From NCBI RefSeq assembly GCF_021440085.1, contig NZ_JAKCPW010000002.1:372001-436000 (forward strand): DNA of 64,000 bases, given 5' to 3'. Positions within the stretch are counted from its first letter, which is position 1. Each line of letters opens with the position of its first letter. The notes beneath the pieces are model-generated. The model was given only the letters and a program-made list of their open reading frames with translations. It did no database searches and was not told the origin of the DNA. The DNA is from Dyadobacter sp. CY261 (GTDB lineage: Bacteria > Bacteroidota > Bacteroidia > Cytophagales > Spirosomataceae). Shown here one piece after another: positions 37,066 through 48,100 of this stretch. Made by a program: the position numbers and the translations under genes.

Positions 37066-38343
37066 ATGAATATCGTAATCATAGGAGGAGGATTTGCCGG
37101 GGTAAACCTGGCAATGGACCTTGCAAAAAGCAAGAAGTTCGAGGTAACGCTGGTCGATAAGAACAATTACAATTTCTTTCCGCCGCTGATCTATCAGGTG
37201 GCGACGGCCTATCTGGAACCATCCAGCATCAGTTACCCGTTCCGTAAGCTTTTTGCAGGTAAGGGAAATCTTCATTTCAGGTTAGGAGAACTGCAAAGGG
37301 TGGTGCCGGGGGAAAATAAGATTATCCTGCATAACGGTGAGCTTTCGTACGATTTCCTCGTTTTTGCGACGGGTGCAGAAACGAACTTCTTCGGCATGGA
37401 GAATGTGAAGAGAAATTCGACGCCGATGAAAACATTGGAAGATGCCATTGGTATGCGGAACAAGCTGTTGTTACAAATGGAACAGGCTACGCTCAGCAAC
37501 GACCCGGCGGAGATCAAGAAACTTCTGACGGTGGTGATTGCCGGCGGCGGGCCCACGGGCGTTGAAATTTCAGGCATGTTCGCCGAAATGCGCAATGGCA
37601 TTCTCCGCAGGGAATATCCAGAGCTGGCGGGAAAAGGCAGTGAAATCTATCTGGTCGACGGCAGCGAGGCATTGCTTTCGCCGATGAGCAAGGATTCCCA
37701 GCAGGATACTTATGATGCTTTGCGTAAACTCGGGGTCAGAATCCGCCTGAACAGCCATGTGACGGATTTCGTGGACGATAAGGTTTATTTCTCCGAGGGA
37801 GACAGCATTGATGCCAAAACGCTTATCTGGGCGGCAGGCGTAACGGGCAGGGTATTCGAAGGTGTTCCGCCGGAAGCCTATGGACGTGGACGCAGAATGA
37901 TTGTCGACGCATACAACAAGGTGAATAGTACCTACAATATTTATGCCATCGGCGATTGCTCGCTGCAAACATCCGACGAGCATTTTCCAAACGGCCACCC
38001 GCAGGTTGCACAGGTAGCAATCCAGCAGGGTAAGAACCTGGCGCGCAACTTCGAGCTCATTGCGGAGCATCAGCCATTGCACGCATTCAAATACAATGAC
38101 AAAGGCTCCATGGCGATCATCGGCCGGGCCAAGGCGGTGGTAGATTTGCCATCTCCAAAAGTGCATTTCAAAGGGGTAATCGCCTGGCTGGCGTGGCTTT
38201 TCATACACCTTATATCGCTTATTAACCACCGTAACCGGGTCAAAACCCTCTACAACTGGATGGTGGCCTATTTCACAAAAGATCAGTCTCTGCGAATGAT
38301 CATTAAGCCCTCGGTGACGCAGGAAAAAGTCGAATCGGTCTGA
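37066..38343 (+). CDS. NDH-2-type NAD(P)H:quinone oxidoreductase
   Basis: The 425-residue flavoprotein has two dinucleotide motifs: GGGFAGVNLAMDLAKS (FAD) at the N-terminus and VIAGGGPTGVEISGMFAEM (NADH) at about 165. Other class marks are FATGAETNFFG, IYAIGDCSLQ and a C-terminal hydrophobic amphipathic part (VIAWLAWLFIHLISLINHRN). The start is the ATG at 37066, since the 40 extra upstream residues contain the hairpin at 36.95 kb. It passes electrons from NADH to quinone without proton pumping. Confidence 0.9.
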   Translation: MNIVIIGGGFAGVNLAMDLAKSKKFEVTLVDKNNYNFFPPLIYQVATAYLEPSSISYPFRKLFAGKGNLHFRLGELQRVVPGENKIILHNGELSYDFLVFATGAETNFFGMENVKRNSTPMKTLEDAIGMRNKLLLQMEQATLSNDPAEIKKLLTVVIAGGGPTGVEISGMFAEMRNGILRREYPELAGKGSEIYLVDGSEALLSPMSKDSQQDTYDALRKLGVRIRLNSHVTDFVDDKVYFSEGDSIDAKTLIWAAGVTGRVFEGVPPEAYGRGRRMIVDAYNKVNSTYNIYAIGDCSLQTSDEHFPNGHPQVAQVAIQQGKNLARNFELIAEHQPLHAFKYNDKGSMAIIGRAKAVVDLPSPKVHFKGVIAWLAWLFIHLISLINHRNRVKTLYNWMVAYFTKDQSLRMIIKPSVTQEKVESV

Positions 38344-38447
38344 TGGAACCGTAATTCAACGTTTATCGTTGGCAGTTTAATAAAAAACACTGAATTTTAG
38401 CAGCAGAAAGCCTTAGAGCATTCATTCAGTGTGCAAAAAACCGAATA

Positions 38448-40844
38448 ATGGAACCGATCACTATTGATGTAACTCAAAACACACCATACGGTCTCCAGAA
38501 ACTTGACTCTTCCATTTCTTTCCGGGGTTTTATCAGCTTCCTGGAAAGCAAAATCGATCAGGAAGAAACGGTCAAAAAAACATTTTTTTCGCTGGTTCTT
38601 GACAAGTTGAAAGCCAATCCGGGTTTTAGCCAGGATATTCCGCTCTCGGAAGTCACCAACTACAAGGAAGAACTGAGTTTGATCTATGGCATGCTCATGC
38701 CACCTATCGCCAATGAAAAGGAAGTTTTCTGGGCGTTGAGTGCTCCCGTTAGTCCCGTGGTTTTCTACGGCACGTCGGGTTTTTACAGTTTGCTTTTCCA
38801 GCAGGACGGCAATATCCGGTGCGACCTCATCGAGGACCGCGGCGTCAATTACAAGCAGAAAATGCAAATGCTTTATTCCTTCATTCTGGAAAAGCTCTAC
38901 CATTTTCCGCCGCTGCATCAGCCCGACATGATCATCACATTAAAAGACGATGGGTCGGGCTTGCAAAAATATTACCGCGTACATATCGACAACCGTTTTT
39001 GTGAGGTGTATGCCAAAGGCAGCCTTCCCGAGCTGGACCTGGATACGCTACGTGCAGATTTGCAGGATAATTTCGATATCAATGTATTTTCCAGCCTGCT
39101 GCCGCATAGCCTTTTTCATTTCGAAGGTTTCTCGGTGATAACGCTCTATGACGTCACTGCCGAGCACGCAGTGGAAAATATTAAGAACACTATTCTCGAC
39201 AGGGCTTCCTTTGATCCTAAAACATATTTCAATTATGTGGCAGGTGCATTGAAAATGCTCGTCGAAAACCCACGTATCGATTTTGGGTTAATGGCCGTTT
39301 TGCGGGTCAATAACAAGCTCGTTTTTGACCGCAGCTCGATATTGTTCAGTAAATTAATGTCGGCCGCAACCGAAAATGATACCGCCGAGCAGACATATCT
39401 GGACATGGCGACCCAATATTTCGAGGCTCCTAAAACATTGCTGCTCCGTAATTTGGGTTTGGAAGATCCTAATAAGCAAGACTTTATACGTATTCTTCAG
39501 AATGATGGTGTAGAAGCCTATGCTTTATTGCCGGTTTACCATGACAACAATGTAGTAGGTGTGTTGGAGGTGTATTCCAAAGAACAGAAATCGATTGATG
39601 AGCGGCTGCTCGCCAAGCTCGATATCGCATTGCCCTGGATTGCGCAGATGATGAACAATTACATTGATGAATTTAATGTCCAGATCGACAACGTGATCCG
39701 CGACAAGTTTACATCATTGCAGCCCGCTGTACAATGGCGTTTCCGCGAAACGGCCTGGCATTACATCCGCGACAAGGCACTCAATCCACAAAGCGCCGAG
39801 ATCGAGGGCATACAGTTCCGCAACGTGTTCCCGCTGTACGGTGCAGTCGACATCCGCAATTCGACGATTGAAAGAAATGCGGCACTCAGGGAAGATCTTC
39901 GCCTCCAATTCAACATATTGATAGAAACCTTTACTGTTCTTAAACAAAAACTCAGTTTCGGGCTCGCCGACGAGATGATTTTCAAATGCCGGAAATGGAT
40001 CGCGGAAATCAGCGACGAAACCATGGATAACGACGAGATGAAGATCCGGGATTTCCTGGAAAATGAGGCGCATCCGTTCCTGCTGCATTTTAAAGAGGAA
40101 AGTCTCCAGGAATTCGGTTCTGGTGCTATGAATCCGGGCGAGCTGGTTTTACGTAACCGCATCGATCAGTATTTCGCCATGATAGATGAAGATCACGGTT
40201 CCGCATTTGCTAACCGGCGCGAGCTGGAAGCATCAATGCAGGCGATCAACTCGGCGGTAAACCTTTATCTTGATCTTTTCAGGATAGAAATTCAGGAAGC
40301 GTACCCCTGTTACTTCGAGAAATTCAGGACGGATGGTATTGAGTACGACATTTACATTGGTCAGTCCATTGAACCGCAGAAGCGTTTCAGCGAACTTTAC
40401 CTTAAAAACATTCGCCTGTGGCAACTGACAACGATGGCTGCCATAGCCCGTATTACACATTCGCTGGTTCCGCAGCTGGAAAAACCGCTAGACACCACTC
40501 AGCTGATATTCATCAACTCGGGCAGTATCGATATCAGTTTCCGGGACGACGAGCGGCGGTTTGATGTGGAAGGAGCGTATAATATCCGTTACCAGGTGAT
40601 TAAGAAGCGGATCGACAAAGTGCATGTGAAAGGTTCCGGCGAGCGGCTCACCCAGCCGGGCAAAATCGCACTGGTATATTTCAATAACAAGTCGGCCGAA
40701 GAATATGTGGGGTATATCCGATATTTACAGGAAAAAAATACTTTATTGGATGATCTGGAATTCTTTGATCTTGAAGATTTACAGGGAGTTACGGGGCTGA
40801 AAGCGCTGCGTGTCGGCGTCAATCTGCTTTCGGACTGGAATTAA
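38448..40844 (+). CDS. Large GAF-domain protein of unknown function
   Basis: The 798-residue protein has no signal peptide or membrane segment. A GAF-like region lies at about 260-400 (LMAVLRVNNKLVFDRSSIL to YALLPVYHDNNVVGVLEVYS). The C-terminal half carries two conserved blocks, FPLYGAVDIRNSTIERNAAL at about 464-483 and VHVKGSGERLTQPGKIALVY at about 725-744. Neither is a class I have a name for; the first weakly resembles the metal-binding start of class III nucleotide cyclases. It lies 30 bases before the HD-PycTM gene. Confidence 0.7.
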   Translation: MEPITIDVTQNTPYGLQKLDSSISFRGFISFLESKIDQEETVKKTFFSLVLDKLKANPGFSQDIPLSEVTNYKEELSLIYGMLMPPIANEKEVFWALSAPVSPVVFYGTSGFYSLLFQQDGNIRCDLIEDRGVNYKQKMQMLYSFILEKLYHFPPLHQPDMIITLKDDGSGLQKYYRVHIDNRFCEVYAKGSLPELDLDTLRADLQDNFDINVFSSLLPHSLFHFEGFSVITLYDVTAEHAVENIKNTILDRASFDPKTYFNYVAGALKMLVENPRIDFGLMAVLRVNNKLVFDRSSILFSKLMSAATENDTAEQTYLDMATQYFEAPKTLLLRNLGLEDPNKQDFIRILQNDGVEAYALLPVYHDNNVVGVLEVYSKEQKSIDERLLAKLDIALPWIAQMMNNYIDEFNVQIDNVIRDKFTSLQPAVQWRFRETAWHYIRDKALNPQSAEIEGIQFRNVFPLYGAVDIRNSTIERNAALREDLRLQFNILIETFTVLKQKLSFGLADEMIFKCRKWIAEISDETMDNDEMKIRDFLENEAHPFLLHFKEESLQEFGSGAMNPGELVLRNRIDQYFAMIDEDHGSAFANRRELEASMQAINSAVNLYLDLFRIEIQEAYPCYFEKFRTDGIEYDIYIGQSIEPQKRFSELYLKNIRLWQLTTMAAIARITHSLVPQLEKPLDTTQLIFINSGSIDISFRDDERRFDVEGAYNIRYQVIKKRIDKVHVKGSGERLTQPGKIALVYFNNKSAEEYVGYIRYLQEKNTLLDDLEFFDLEDLQGVTGLKALRVGVNLLSDWN

Positions 40845-40874
40845 CGAAGGGCATCAATCATAAATGAACGTTCT

Positions 40875-42179
40875 ATGAACTATAACCATCGGCTCGATAA
40901 GGTTAAGCATCACGTCCACCATTTTTTCGGTACAAAGGCACTGACGCAGCTCACCTACCATAATCTCGTTCATACAGAGTCGGTGGTAGGCAATGCTGTC
41001 AAAATTGCTAACCATTACCGATTGGAGGACAGAGAAACTTTCATTGTTGTAACGGCGGCATGGTTCCACGATACGGGATATTGTACGGGAGAGGCTTCCG
41101 GGCACGAAAAACGCGGAGCGGAGCTGGCCACGGAATTCCTGCGGTCGGAAGGTGTGGAGGAAGATGTGATTGCCGAAGTGGCGGGTTGCGTATTGGCGAC
41201 GGTATGGCCGCAAAATCCGACCAACTTCCTTCAACAGGTGGTATGCGACGCTGACCTTTTTCATCTCGGTATGCCCGAATTCAACGATTGGAACAAGTTG
41301 GTGCGTAAGGAAGCGGAGCAGCGGCTCGGCAGGAAAATCGATAAAACGGAATGGCGCAAAAGCACTATCGAGCTGCTGGAATCCCACACTTTCCAAACAG
41401 ATTACTGCCGCGATCTGCTGGATAAGCAGAAAAAAAAGAACCTGGAAAAATTAAAGCAAAAGCTGCTCGAAGACACGCTGGAAGAACCGGCAGAAAACTC
41501 GCACACGGTGAACGCTTCTGCCGGAGAAATGACCGCCGATCATGTGCCTGCTGCGCTGACTGCCGCTTTGCCCATCGCAAAGCATCATCATAAGGAGGAA
41601 AACGCATTCATTCCCGAAATAGCCGAAGGTAAAAAGAAAAAGGACGACCGGCCGGACAAGGGCATAGAAACGATGTTCCGGATCAGTTCCAACAACCACC
41701 AGCGGCTCAGCGATATGGCCGACAATAAGGCGCATATCATGATCACGACGACTTCGATCATCATTTCGGTGCTGTTGAGCGTGCTCGTGCGTAAGCTGGA
41801 AGACAATACCTACCTCATCATACCGACCATGATGTTGCTCACGATTTGTATGGTTACTATGGTGTTTTCAATTCTTTCGACCCGACCGACCATTCCCCAG
41901 GGAACATTCACGGATGCCGACATCGATGCCAAAAGTGTGAACCTGCTCTTTTTCGGTAACTTCTATCGGATGTCGTTCGATGAATACTCCAAAGGGATGC
42001 AGACGATGATGAACGACCGGGAGTTTCTGTATGGGAGCCTTACCAAAGATGTTTATTCACAAGGCGTTGTGCTCGGGCGCAAATACCGTTTGTTGCGCAT
42101 AGGCTATAATGTCTTTATGTATGGAATCGTAGTATCGGTTATTGCATTTGTCATCGCGTCCATTTTCTTCGAACACTGA
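40875..42179 (+). CDS. HD phosphohydrolase fused to a PycTM/DUF5706-type membrane domain
   Basis: The 434-residue protein has an HD domain in residues 20-180 with His33 (YHNLVHTE), His65-Asp66 (WFHDTGY), GHEKRGAE and Asp in VCDADLFHLG, so the metal site looks complete. After a charged linker (about 190-265) comes a Pycsar-effector-like domain: ISSNNHQRLSDMADNKAHIM, then TM helices at about 297-316, 324-344 and 412-431. PycTM proteins act in cyclic-pyrimidine immune signalling. No cognate pyrimidine cyclase is recognised; ppk1 follows 11 bases later. Confidence 0.78.
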   Translation: MNYNHRLDKVKHHVHHFFGTKALTQLTYHNLVHTESVVGNAVKIANHYRLEDRETFIVVTAAWFHDTGYCTGEASGHEKRGAELATEFLRSEGVEEDVIAEVAGCVLATVWPQNPTNFLQQVVCDADLFHLGMPEFNDWNKLVRKEAEQRLGRKIDKTEWRKSTIELLESHTFQTDYCRDLLDKQKKKNLEKLKQKLLEDTLEEPAENSHTVNASAGEMTADHVPAALTAALPIAKHHHKEENAFIPEIAEGKKKKDDRPDKGIETMFRISSNNHQRLSDMADNKAHIMITTTSIIISVLLSVLVRKLEDNTYLIIPTMMLLTICMVTMVFSILSTRPTIPQGTFTDADIDAKSVNLLFFGNFYRMSFDEYSKGMQTMMNDREFLYGSLTKDVYSQGVVLGRKYRLLRIGYNVFMYGIVVSVIAFVIASIFFEH

Positions 42180-42190
42180 TCTGGGCACAT

Positions 42191-44227
42191 ATGGAATCGT
42201 TCCGTTATTTTAACCGGGATATCAGCTGGCTTACTTTCAATGAAAGGGTATTGATGGAAGCAGCGAATGAAGCTGTCCCGTTGATGGAGCGGATCAGGTT
42301 TTTGTCAATCTATTCATCCAATCTCGACGAGTTTTACCGGGTGCGAATGCCCTACCTGCAAAAGAACGCCATGCAGGATGCAGCCAACAATGCATTCCTG
42401 GAAGCGGAGGCGCTTGTGAACAGGCAGCTCGATGAGTTTGGGCGTATCCTGAGCAAATCGATCATTCCGGCATTGAGCCGGCTGGGCTTTCATTTTTTAT
42501 ATAAAGAACACATTTCGGAATCGATCGCGGCATTCGCGAAACACTATTTTTATACCCAGATTGCAGGCTTTTTGCAACCTGTTTACTTGAACGACAAAAC
42601 GTCCTTTTTCCCCGAAAACAATCAGATATACATCGTTGTAGTGCTGGAACTGCCGAATGACCGGGAAAAAATTGCGATTGTCAACATTCCGGTACCGCAG
42701 CTCGACCGGTTTGTGAAGATTAAACAGCCCGACGGTGAATACATTATTTTTCTGGAAGATCTGATCCGTTGTAATCTTGGGGCCCTTTTTCCGGACGCCA
42801 TTGATATTAAAGCATTCAATATCAAGGTTACACGCGATGCGGAGCTGGATTTGCTCGACGAAGACGGCGAGGATATGGCCGAACAGGTGGAAAAGCAACT
42901 AAGCAAGCGTGATTTCGGTCTCGCTACCAGAATGCTTTACGAACCAGGTCTGCCTTTGCGGCATTTGCAATACATCGTGAACGTATTTGACCTGAAAAAA
43001 GCGTCGCTTGTCGAAGGCGGGCGTTATCATAACCTGAAAGACTTATCGTCGCTGCCCGTCGCTTCGCCGGCGATCTCCTATCCCGCATGGCCCACAGCAC
43101 AGCATCTGGAAGGTTTTGAAGAACCGGAAACATTGTTTGCAGCGCTTACGCGTCGGGACCTGATGGTGCATGCGCCTTACCAGACTTACGATACCATCCT
43201 GAGGTTTTTCAACGAAGCTGCCATAGACCGGTCGGTGCAGGAAATTTACACGACCATGTACCGGGTCGCATACGACTCTAAAATAGCGCACGCATTGATC
43301 ACCGCGGCGAAAAATGGTAAAAAGGTTACCGTGTTAGTGGAGTTGAAAGCACGCTTCGATGAGGCTAACAACATTCGTTGGGCCAAGAAAATGAAGACTG
43401 CGGGGGTGAAGATCATCCACAGCGTGAATGCGTTGAAGGTGCATGCCAAACTGGCCCTGGCGAAACGGAAGCACGAAACGCATGCTTACCTGGGCTTGCT
43501 CGCAACAGGTAACCTCAACGAAGGTACCGCCCGGTTTTATACCGATCACATTTTGCTCACCGCGCATCCGGCTATGTTGAAGGAGGCGGAGCAACTGTTT
43601 GGCTTCTTAAGTAAAAAGAAAAAGCCCGAGAAGATCGATGTCATGAGCTTCGAGCATTTGCTGGTGGCGCAGTTTAATTTACAAAATCGCTTTATTGAGC
43701 TGATTGACAGGGAGATTGACCATGCGAAAAGTGGTTTGCCGACAGGTATTACCATTAAGTTGAACAACCTGGAAGAAGAAGTCCTGATTAATAAACTATA
43801 CGAAGCGTCGAATGCAGGCATTAAAGTGAACCTGATCGTTCGGAGCATTTGCAGGCTGGTTCCCGGTGTTCCCGGACAGAGTGAAAATATCCGTGTCAAG
43901 CGGATCGTGGACCGTTATCTTGAGCACGGACGTGTGTTTATTTTCCATAATAATGGACAGCCGGAAGTTTTTATGGGCTCTGCCGACTGGATGAACCGTA
44001 ATATTTATCGGCGTATCGAGGTGTGTTTTCCGATTTACCATGAAGATCTGAAACAACAACTGATCGATATCCTTAGCCTGCAGTGGAATGACACCGTGCA
44101 GGCTGTATGGATAGACGAACGGCTGCATAATGTTGCCATTACGGCCAATTCGGACGGTGTAAGGTCGCAAGAGGCCATTTACCAATATCTCACGGGAGCA
44201 GTCGAGCATATTAGAAAGACATTCTGA
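42191..44227 (+). CDS. ppk1: Polyphosphate kinase 1
   Basis: PPK1 polymerises the gamma phosphate of ATP into inorganic polyphosphate through a phosphohistidine. The 678-residue protein has the four PPK1 domains: FNRDISWLTFNERVLMEA at the N-terminus, the substrate segment YDTILRFFNEAAIDRSVQ, the autophosphorylated His in ALKVHAKLALAKRK and the second catalytic block TGNLNEGTARFYTDHILLT. The length is normal. It follows the HD-PycTM gene closely and overlaps the SdiA-regulated-like gene by one base, so these genes look cotranscribed. Confidence 0.95.
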   Translation: MESFRYFNRDISWLTFNERVLMEAANEAVPLMERIRFLSIYSSNLDEFYRVRMPYLQKNAMQDAANNAFLEAEALVNRQLDEFGRILSKSIIPALSRLGFHFLYKEHISESIAAFAKHYFYTQIAGFLQPVYLNDKTSFFPENNQIYIVVVLELPNDREKIAIVNIPVPQLDRFVKIKQPDGEYIIFLEDLIRCNLGALFPDAIDIKAFNIKVTRDAELDLLDEDGEDMAEQVEKQLSKRDFGLATRMLYEPGLPLRHLQYIVNVFDLKKASLVEGGRYHNLKDLSSLPVASPAISYPAWPTAQHLEGFEEPETLFAALTRRDLMVHAPYQTYDTILRFFNEAAIDRSVQEIYTTMYRVAYDSKIAHALITAAKNGKKVTVLVELKARFDEANNIRWAKKMKTAGVKIIHSVNALKVHAKLALAKRKHETHAYLGLLATGNLNEGTARFYTDHILLTAHPAMLKEAEQLFGFLSKKKKPEKIDVMSFEHLLVAQFNLQNRFIELIDREIDHAKSGLPTGITIKLNNLEEEVLINKLYEASNAGIKVNLIVRSICRLVPGVPGQSENIRVKRIVDRYLEHGRVFIFHNNGQPEVFMGSADWMNRNIYRRIEVCFPIYHEDLKQQLIDILSLQWNDTVQAVWIDERLHNVAITANSDGVRSQEAIYQYLTGAVEHIRKTF

Positions 44228-45099
44228 TGAAAAATTTATACAAAGCAATACTATCGGCTCCGGCCCTTCTGGCAATATCCCTGCTAGTGGCCGGCTGCAA
44301 TTCCACACAAAAGGAAACTGAAGTTTTCCGCGAATACGACTTAAACAAACCGGAGAAGTTCAATCTGCCTGAAAGTCTTTTCGAGGTTTCGGGGATCACT
44401 TTCGATAAGGGACAGAACGACACGGTTTATGCCATTCAGGATGAGGATGGGAAGCTATTCAGGCTGGCCTGGGATGTTCCCAAGCAACTTAATACCAAAT
44501 TTGCGAAAAAAGGAGATTATGAGGACCTGGCTATCGTGCGCGACCGTGCATATATCCTGAAAAGTAATGGTTCCATTTTTACATTTCCCATGTCGGAGGT
44601 GTTTTACGGGGAGCCCCAAGGTATTGCGGAAGTGAAAGGTCTGTTGCCGAAAGGTGAGTATGAAGGAATGTATGGAGACGAAACGACCGGCGAGCTCTAT
44701 ATCATTTGCAAGAACTGCGCAGGCGACGATTCCAAAAACAGCGTATCGGGCTATATTCTAAAAACGGGGTCTGACTCGGTAATTACACAATCCGGCAGCT
44801 TTGCGATCAATGTCAATCAGATTAAAGCTATAAATGGAAAAGTGGCCCGTGGCTTCCGGCCGTCGGGCATCGCGAAAAATCCGTCTACAAGAGAATGGTA
44901 CATCATCTCGGCTGTCAATCAGATGATCGTAGTAGTGGATCAGCAATGGAATGTGAAAGACGTCCATCACCTGAATGCCAACATGTTTATTCAGCCCGAA
45001 GGCGTCGCTTTCGATAAGGCGGGGAATCTTTATATTTCCAATGAAGGCGACGACCTGTTTAGCGGAAATGTGCTCAAATTCAGAAAATCAGGCCATTAA
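44227..45099 (+). CDS. SdiA-regulated-type beta-propeller lipoprotein
   Basis: The 290-residue protein has a lipoprotein signal (ISLLVAGC) and a six-bladed propeller-like body with FEVSGITFDKGQNDTVYAIQ, YEDLAIVRDRAYILKS and NMFIQPEGVAFDKAGNLYIS. These match the SdiA-regulated (YjiK-like) family. The role is unknown; such proteins may bind calcium or lipids. It overlaps ppk1 by one base (TGATG). Confidence 0.78.
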   Translation: MKNLYKAILSAPALLAISLLVAGCNSTQKETEVFREYDLNKPEKFNLPESLFEVSGITFDKGQNDTVYAIQDEDGKLFRLAWDVPKQLNTKFAKKGDYEDLAIVRDRAYILKSNGSIFTFPMSEVFYGEPQGIAEVKGLLPKGEYEGMYGDETTGELYIICKNCAGDDSKNSVSGYILKTGSDSVITQSGSFAINVNQIKAINGKVARGFRPSGIAKNPSTREWYIISAVNQMIVVVDQQWNVKDVHHLNANMFIQPEGVAFDKAGNLYISNEGDDLFSGNVLKFRKSGH

Positions 45100-45118
45100 G
45101 GCCCGTCCATGACATCCT

Positions 45119-48100
45119 ATGACCAGATATTTACTCCGTTTACTCACATTCGGGTCTGTGTTGGCGGGCGCTTTTTCCTGCGCCAGCTACAAAACCCATT
45201 ATTCGAAACAAGGTGCGCAATGGCAGTCGGCTTCGCCCGATTCTGGGCTGGAATTGACGCATACCATGTACCTGATCGGCGACGCCGGCAACGATTCACC
45301 CGAAAGCCGTGCCCCCGTTTTGGAATACCTCAAAATGAAACTGGCTACGGAACCGGCCAACAGCTCTGCCCTGTTCCTAGGCGACAATATTTACGAATCC
45401 GGCATGCCGCCCTCGGAGGACTCGGCTGCACGGAAACTGGCGGAATTCCGCATCGATTCCCAACTCGAAACGCTGGAAAATTTTAAGGGTCGACCCATTT
45501 TTACACCGGGTAACCACGACTGGCGCGGCTGGGGAGTAAAGGGGTTAAAAAGGCAGGAAAAGTATATTCAGAAATCCCTCAACGAACGCCGGGGAAAAAC
45601 TAACAAAGATGACTATGAAGATTATTTCCTTCCATTGAACGGCTGCTCAGGTCCGGAGGTGGTGGAGCTCAACGACAACATTGTTATCATTGTCGCCGAT
45701 TCGCAATGGTGGCTGACCGACTGGGACCGCGATGAGAAGATCAATGACGGCTGTGAGATCAGGAACCGTGAGCAGTTCCGGTTTGTGTGGGAAAATGTCG
45801 TCCGCAAATACCGCAGCAAGAATGTGGTGATCGCGATGCATCATCCGCCTTACACTTATGGCCCACATGGCGGCAGGTTCACAATTAAGCAGCACATTTT
45901 CCCGCTTACCGAGTTAAGCCCTAATCTATATATCCCGCTTCCCGTGTTGGGCAGCCTGAGCGCGCTCTTCCGTGCGACCATCGGTTCGCGACAGGATGTA
46001 GCCAACAAGCATTACAAGGATTTACGTACCGCTGTACTCGCGGGCGCCAGAAAGAATGGTAAATTCATTTTCGCGAGCGGGCATGAGCATGCATTGCAGT
46101 TTATCGAAAACGATGGCCAGGAGTTTATTGTAAGTGGCAGCGGATCCAAAAACAGCCCTGTTAGCCTTGGGAGAGGTTCTTTATTTTCTTCTTCCAAACT
46201 TGGCTTCTCTACATTGAGCTTTTATGAGGGTGGCGAAACCTGGGCGAAGTTCTGGGAGGTAACACCCGACGGCAAGGATGCCAAAGTGGTATTTCAACAC
46301 AAAGTGAAAGGCAAGCAACGGGTAGAATTGCCCGATTCTGTTGTGGCGTTTACCGAATACAATCAGCATGCCGATTCCACCACAAAATTTGTGACAAGTA
46401 CTAAAGTCAAGCCGATTGGTAAATTTCACAAGGCGATGCTGGGCGAACATTACCGCCCGCTGTACCTGGAACAGTATCGTTTTCCCGTGCTCGATCTCGC
46501 CACCTACAAAGGCGGCGTGGTGGCTACCAAGCAGGGCGGGGGCAACCAAACTAACTCGTTGCGCCTGCGCGATAAGGAGGGAAGAGAGTATGCGATGCGC
46601 GGACTAACGAAGGATGTGAGCCGGTTTCTGCCGTTTCCATTCAATCAGATGGTGGCGGCCAAATATCTTGTCGAGGATAACTTCCTGTCAACGAATCCCT
46701 TCGCGCCGTTGAACATGCCTGCGCTTGCGGGGGCCGTCAATGTTTACCACACCAATCCGAAGTTCTATTATGTGCCGGCCCAGCCCGCATTGGGTAGTTT
46801 CAATAACATCTTTGGCGGTTCCATGAACCTTGTAGAGGAACGTGCAGATGGCAAAAGATGGAAGGACGCCGATTACTTCGGGAACCCCGACAAGATCGTA
46901 AGCACGCCCGACCTGGTTGAGGCATTGCTGGAAAGCAGTAAGAACAAGATCGATGAGTCCTGGGCTATTCGTACCCGTTTGCTCGACTTTATTATCGGTG
47001 ACTGGGACCGCCACGATGACCAATGGGCATGGGCGTCTACCAAGCAAAAGGATGGCACCGTATTGTACCGTCCTATTCCGCGCGACCGCGATCAGGCGTT
47101 TTCGCGCTATGACGGCTTCCTCACGAATATTGCACGCCTCACGCTTCCATTCCTGCGACAGTTGCAAACCTATGGTCCGGAAATCCAGAGTATGAAGTGG
47201 ACCACATGGAGCGCCAGGCATTTTGACCGCTCTTTCCTGAATGAACTGAGCTGGGAGCAATGGGAAGAGCAGGTAAAATTTATCCAGAAGAACCTGACCG
47301 ACGAAGCGATTAATGCTTCATTTAACGATTGGCCGGCCAAAGCCCGCGAAATAGCTTCGCCGAAAATGATCGAGGGCCTTAAAGCCCGTCGTGCCGATCT
47401 GATGAAGATCGCCCGGGCGCATTATGAATTTGTGAGCCAGTCGGTGAACGTAATCGGGACCGAAGAGGAGGAGCGGTTTGTGGTGGAGCGGGTCGACGAC
47501 GCACATACCCGCGTGACCGTATATGAGACGGGCAAGGGTGGCAAAGTCAAGCACCAGAATTATCAGCGGGTATTTGAAAATGCGATTACCGATGCGATTA
47601 ACATTTACGGTAACGGTGACGAAGACGAGTTTATCGTAAAAGGTGATGTACATAAAGGCATTAAGCTGCGGCTGATCGGTGGGCTAGGAAAAGACGTTTT
47701 TGCCGACAGTGCACGGGTGAGCGGTGGTGGCAAGAAAACGCTCGTTTACGACGATCTGAAAAACAACACGATCATTGCCGGTCCGGATACCAAAGACAAG
47801 CGTACCAGCCTGTACCGATTCAATGTATACGACCGCCGGAGCGGCGACAGCAACTATGATATCGCATTGCCCCTGCCGATACTTGGTGCCAATCCCGATG
47901 ATGGTTTCTTTCTGGGTGGTGCCGTGAATCTCACCAAGTATGGTTTTAAGAAAGAGCCTTATGCCTCAATACAGACCATAGGAGGAAGCTTTGCAGCCAA
48001 AACACAGGGATTCAAGGTCAATTATACCGGGGATTTCATCAACGCATTTAGAAAATTCGATTTTTACCTGGATAGCTATTACCGCGGTCCGAGGTATGCA

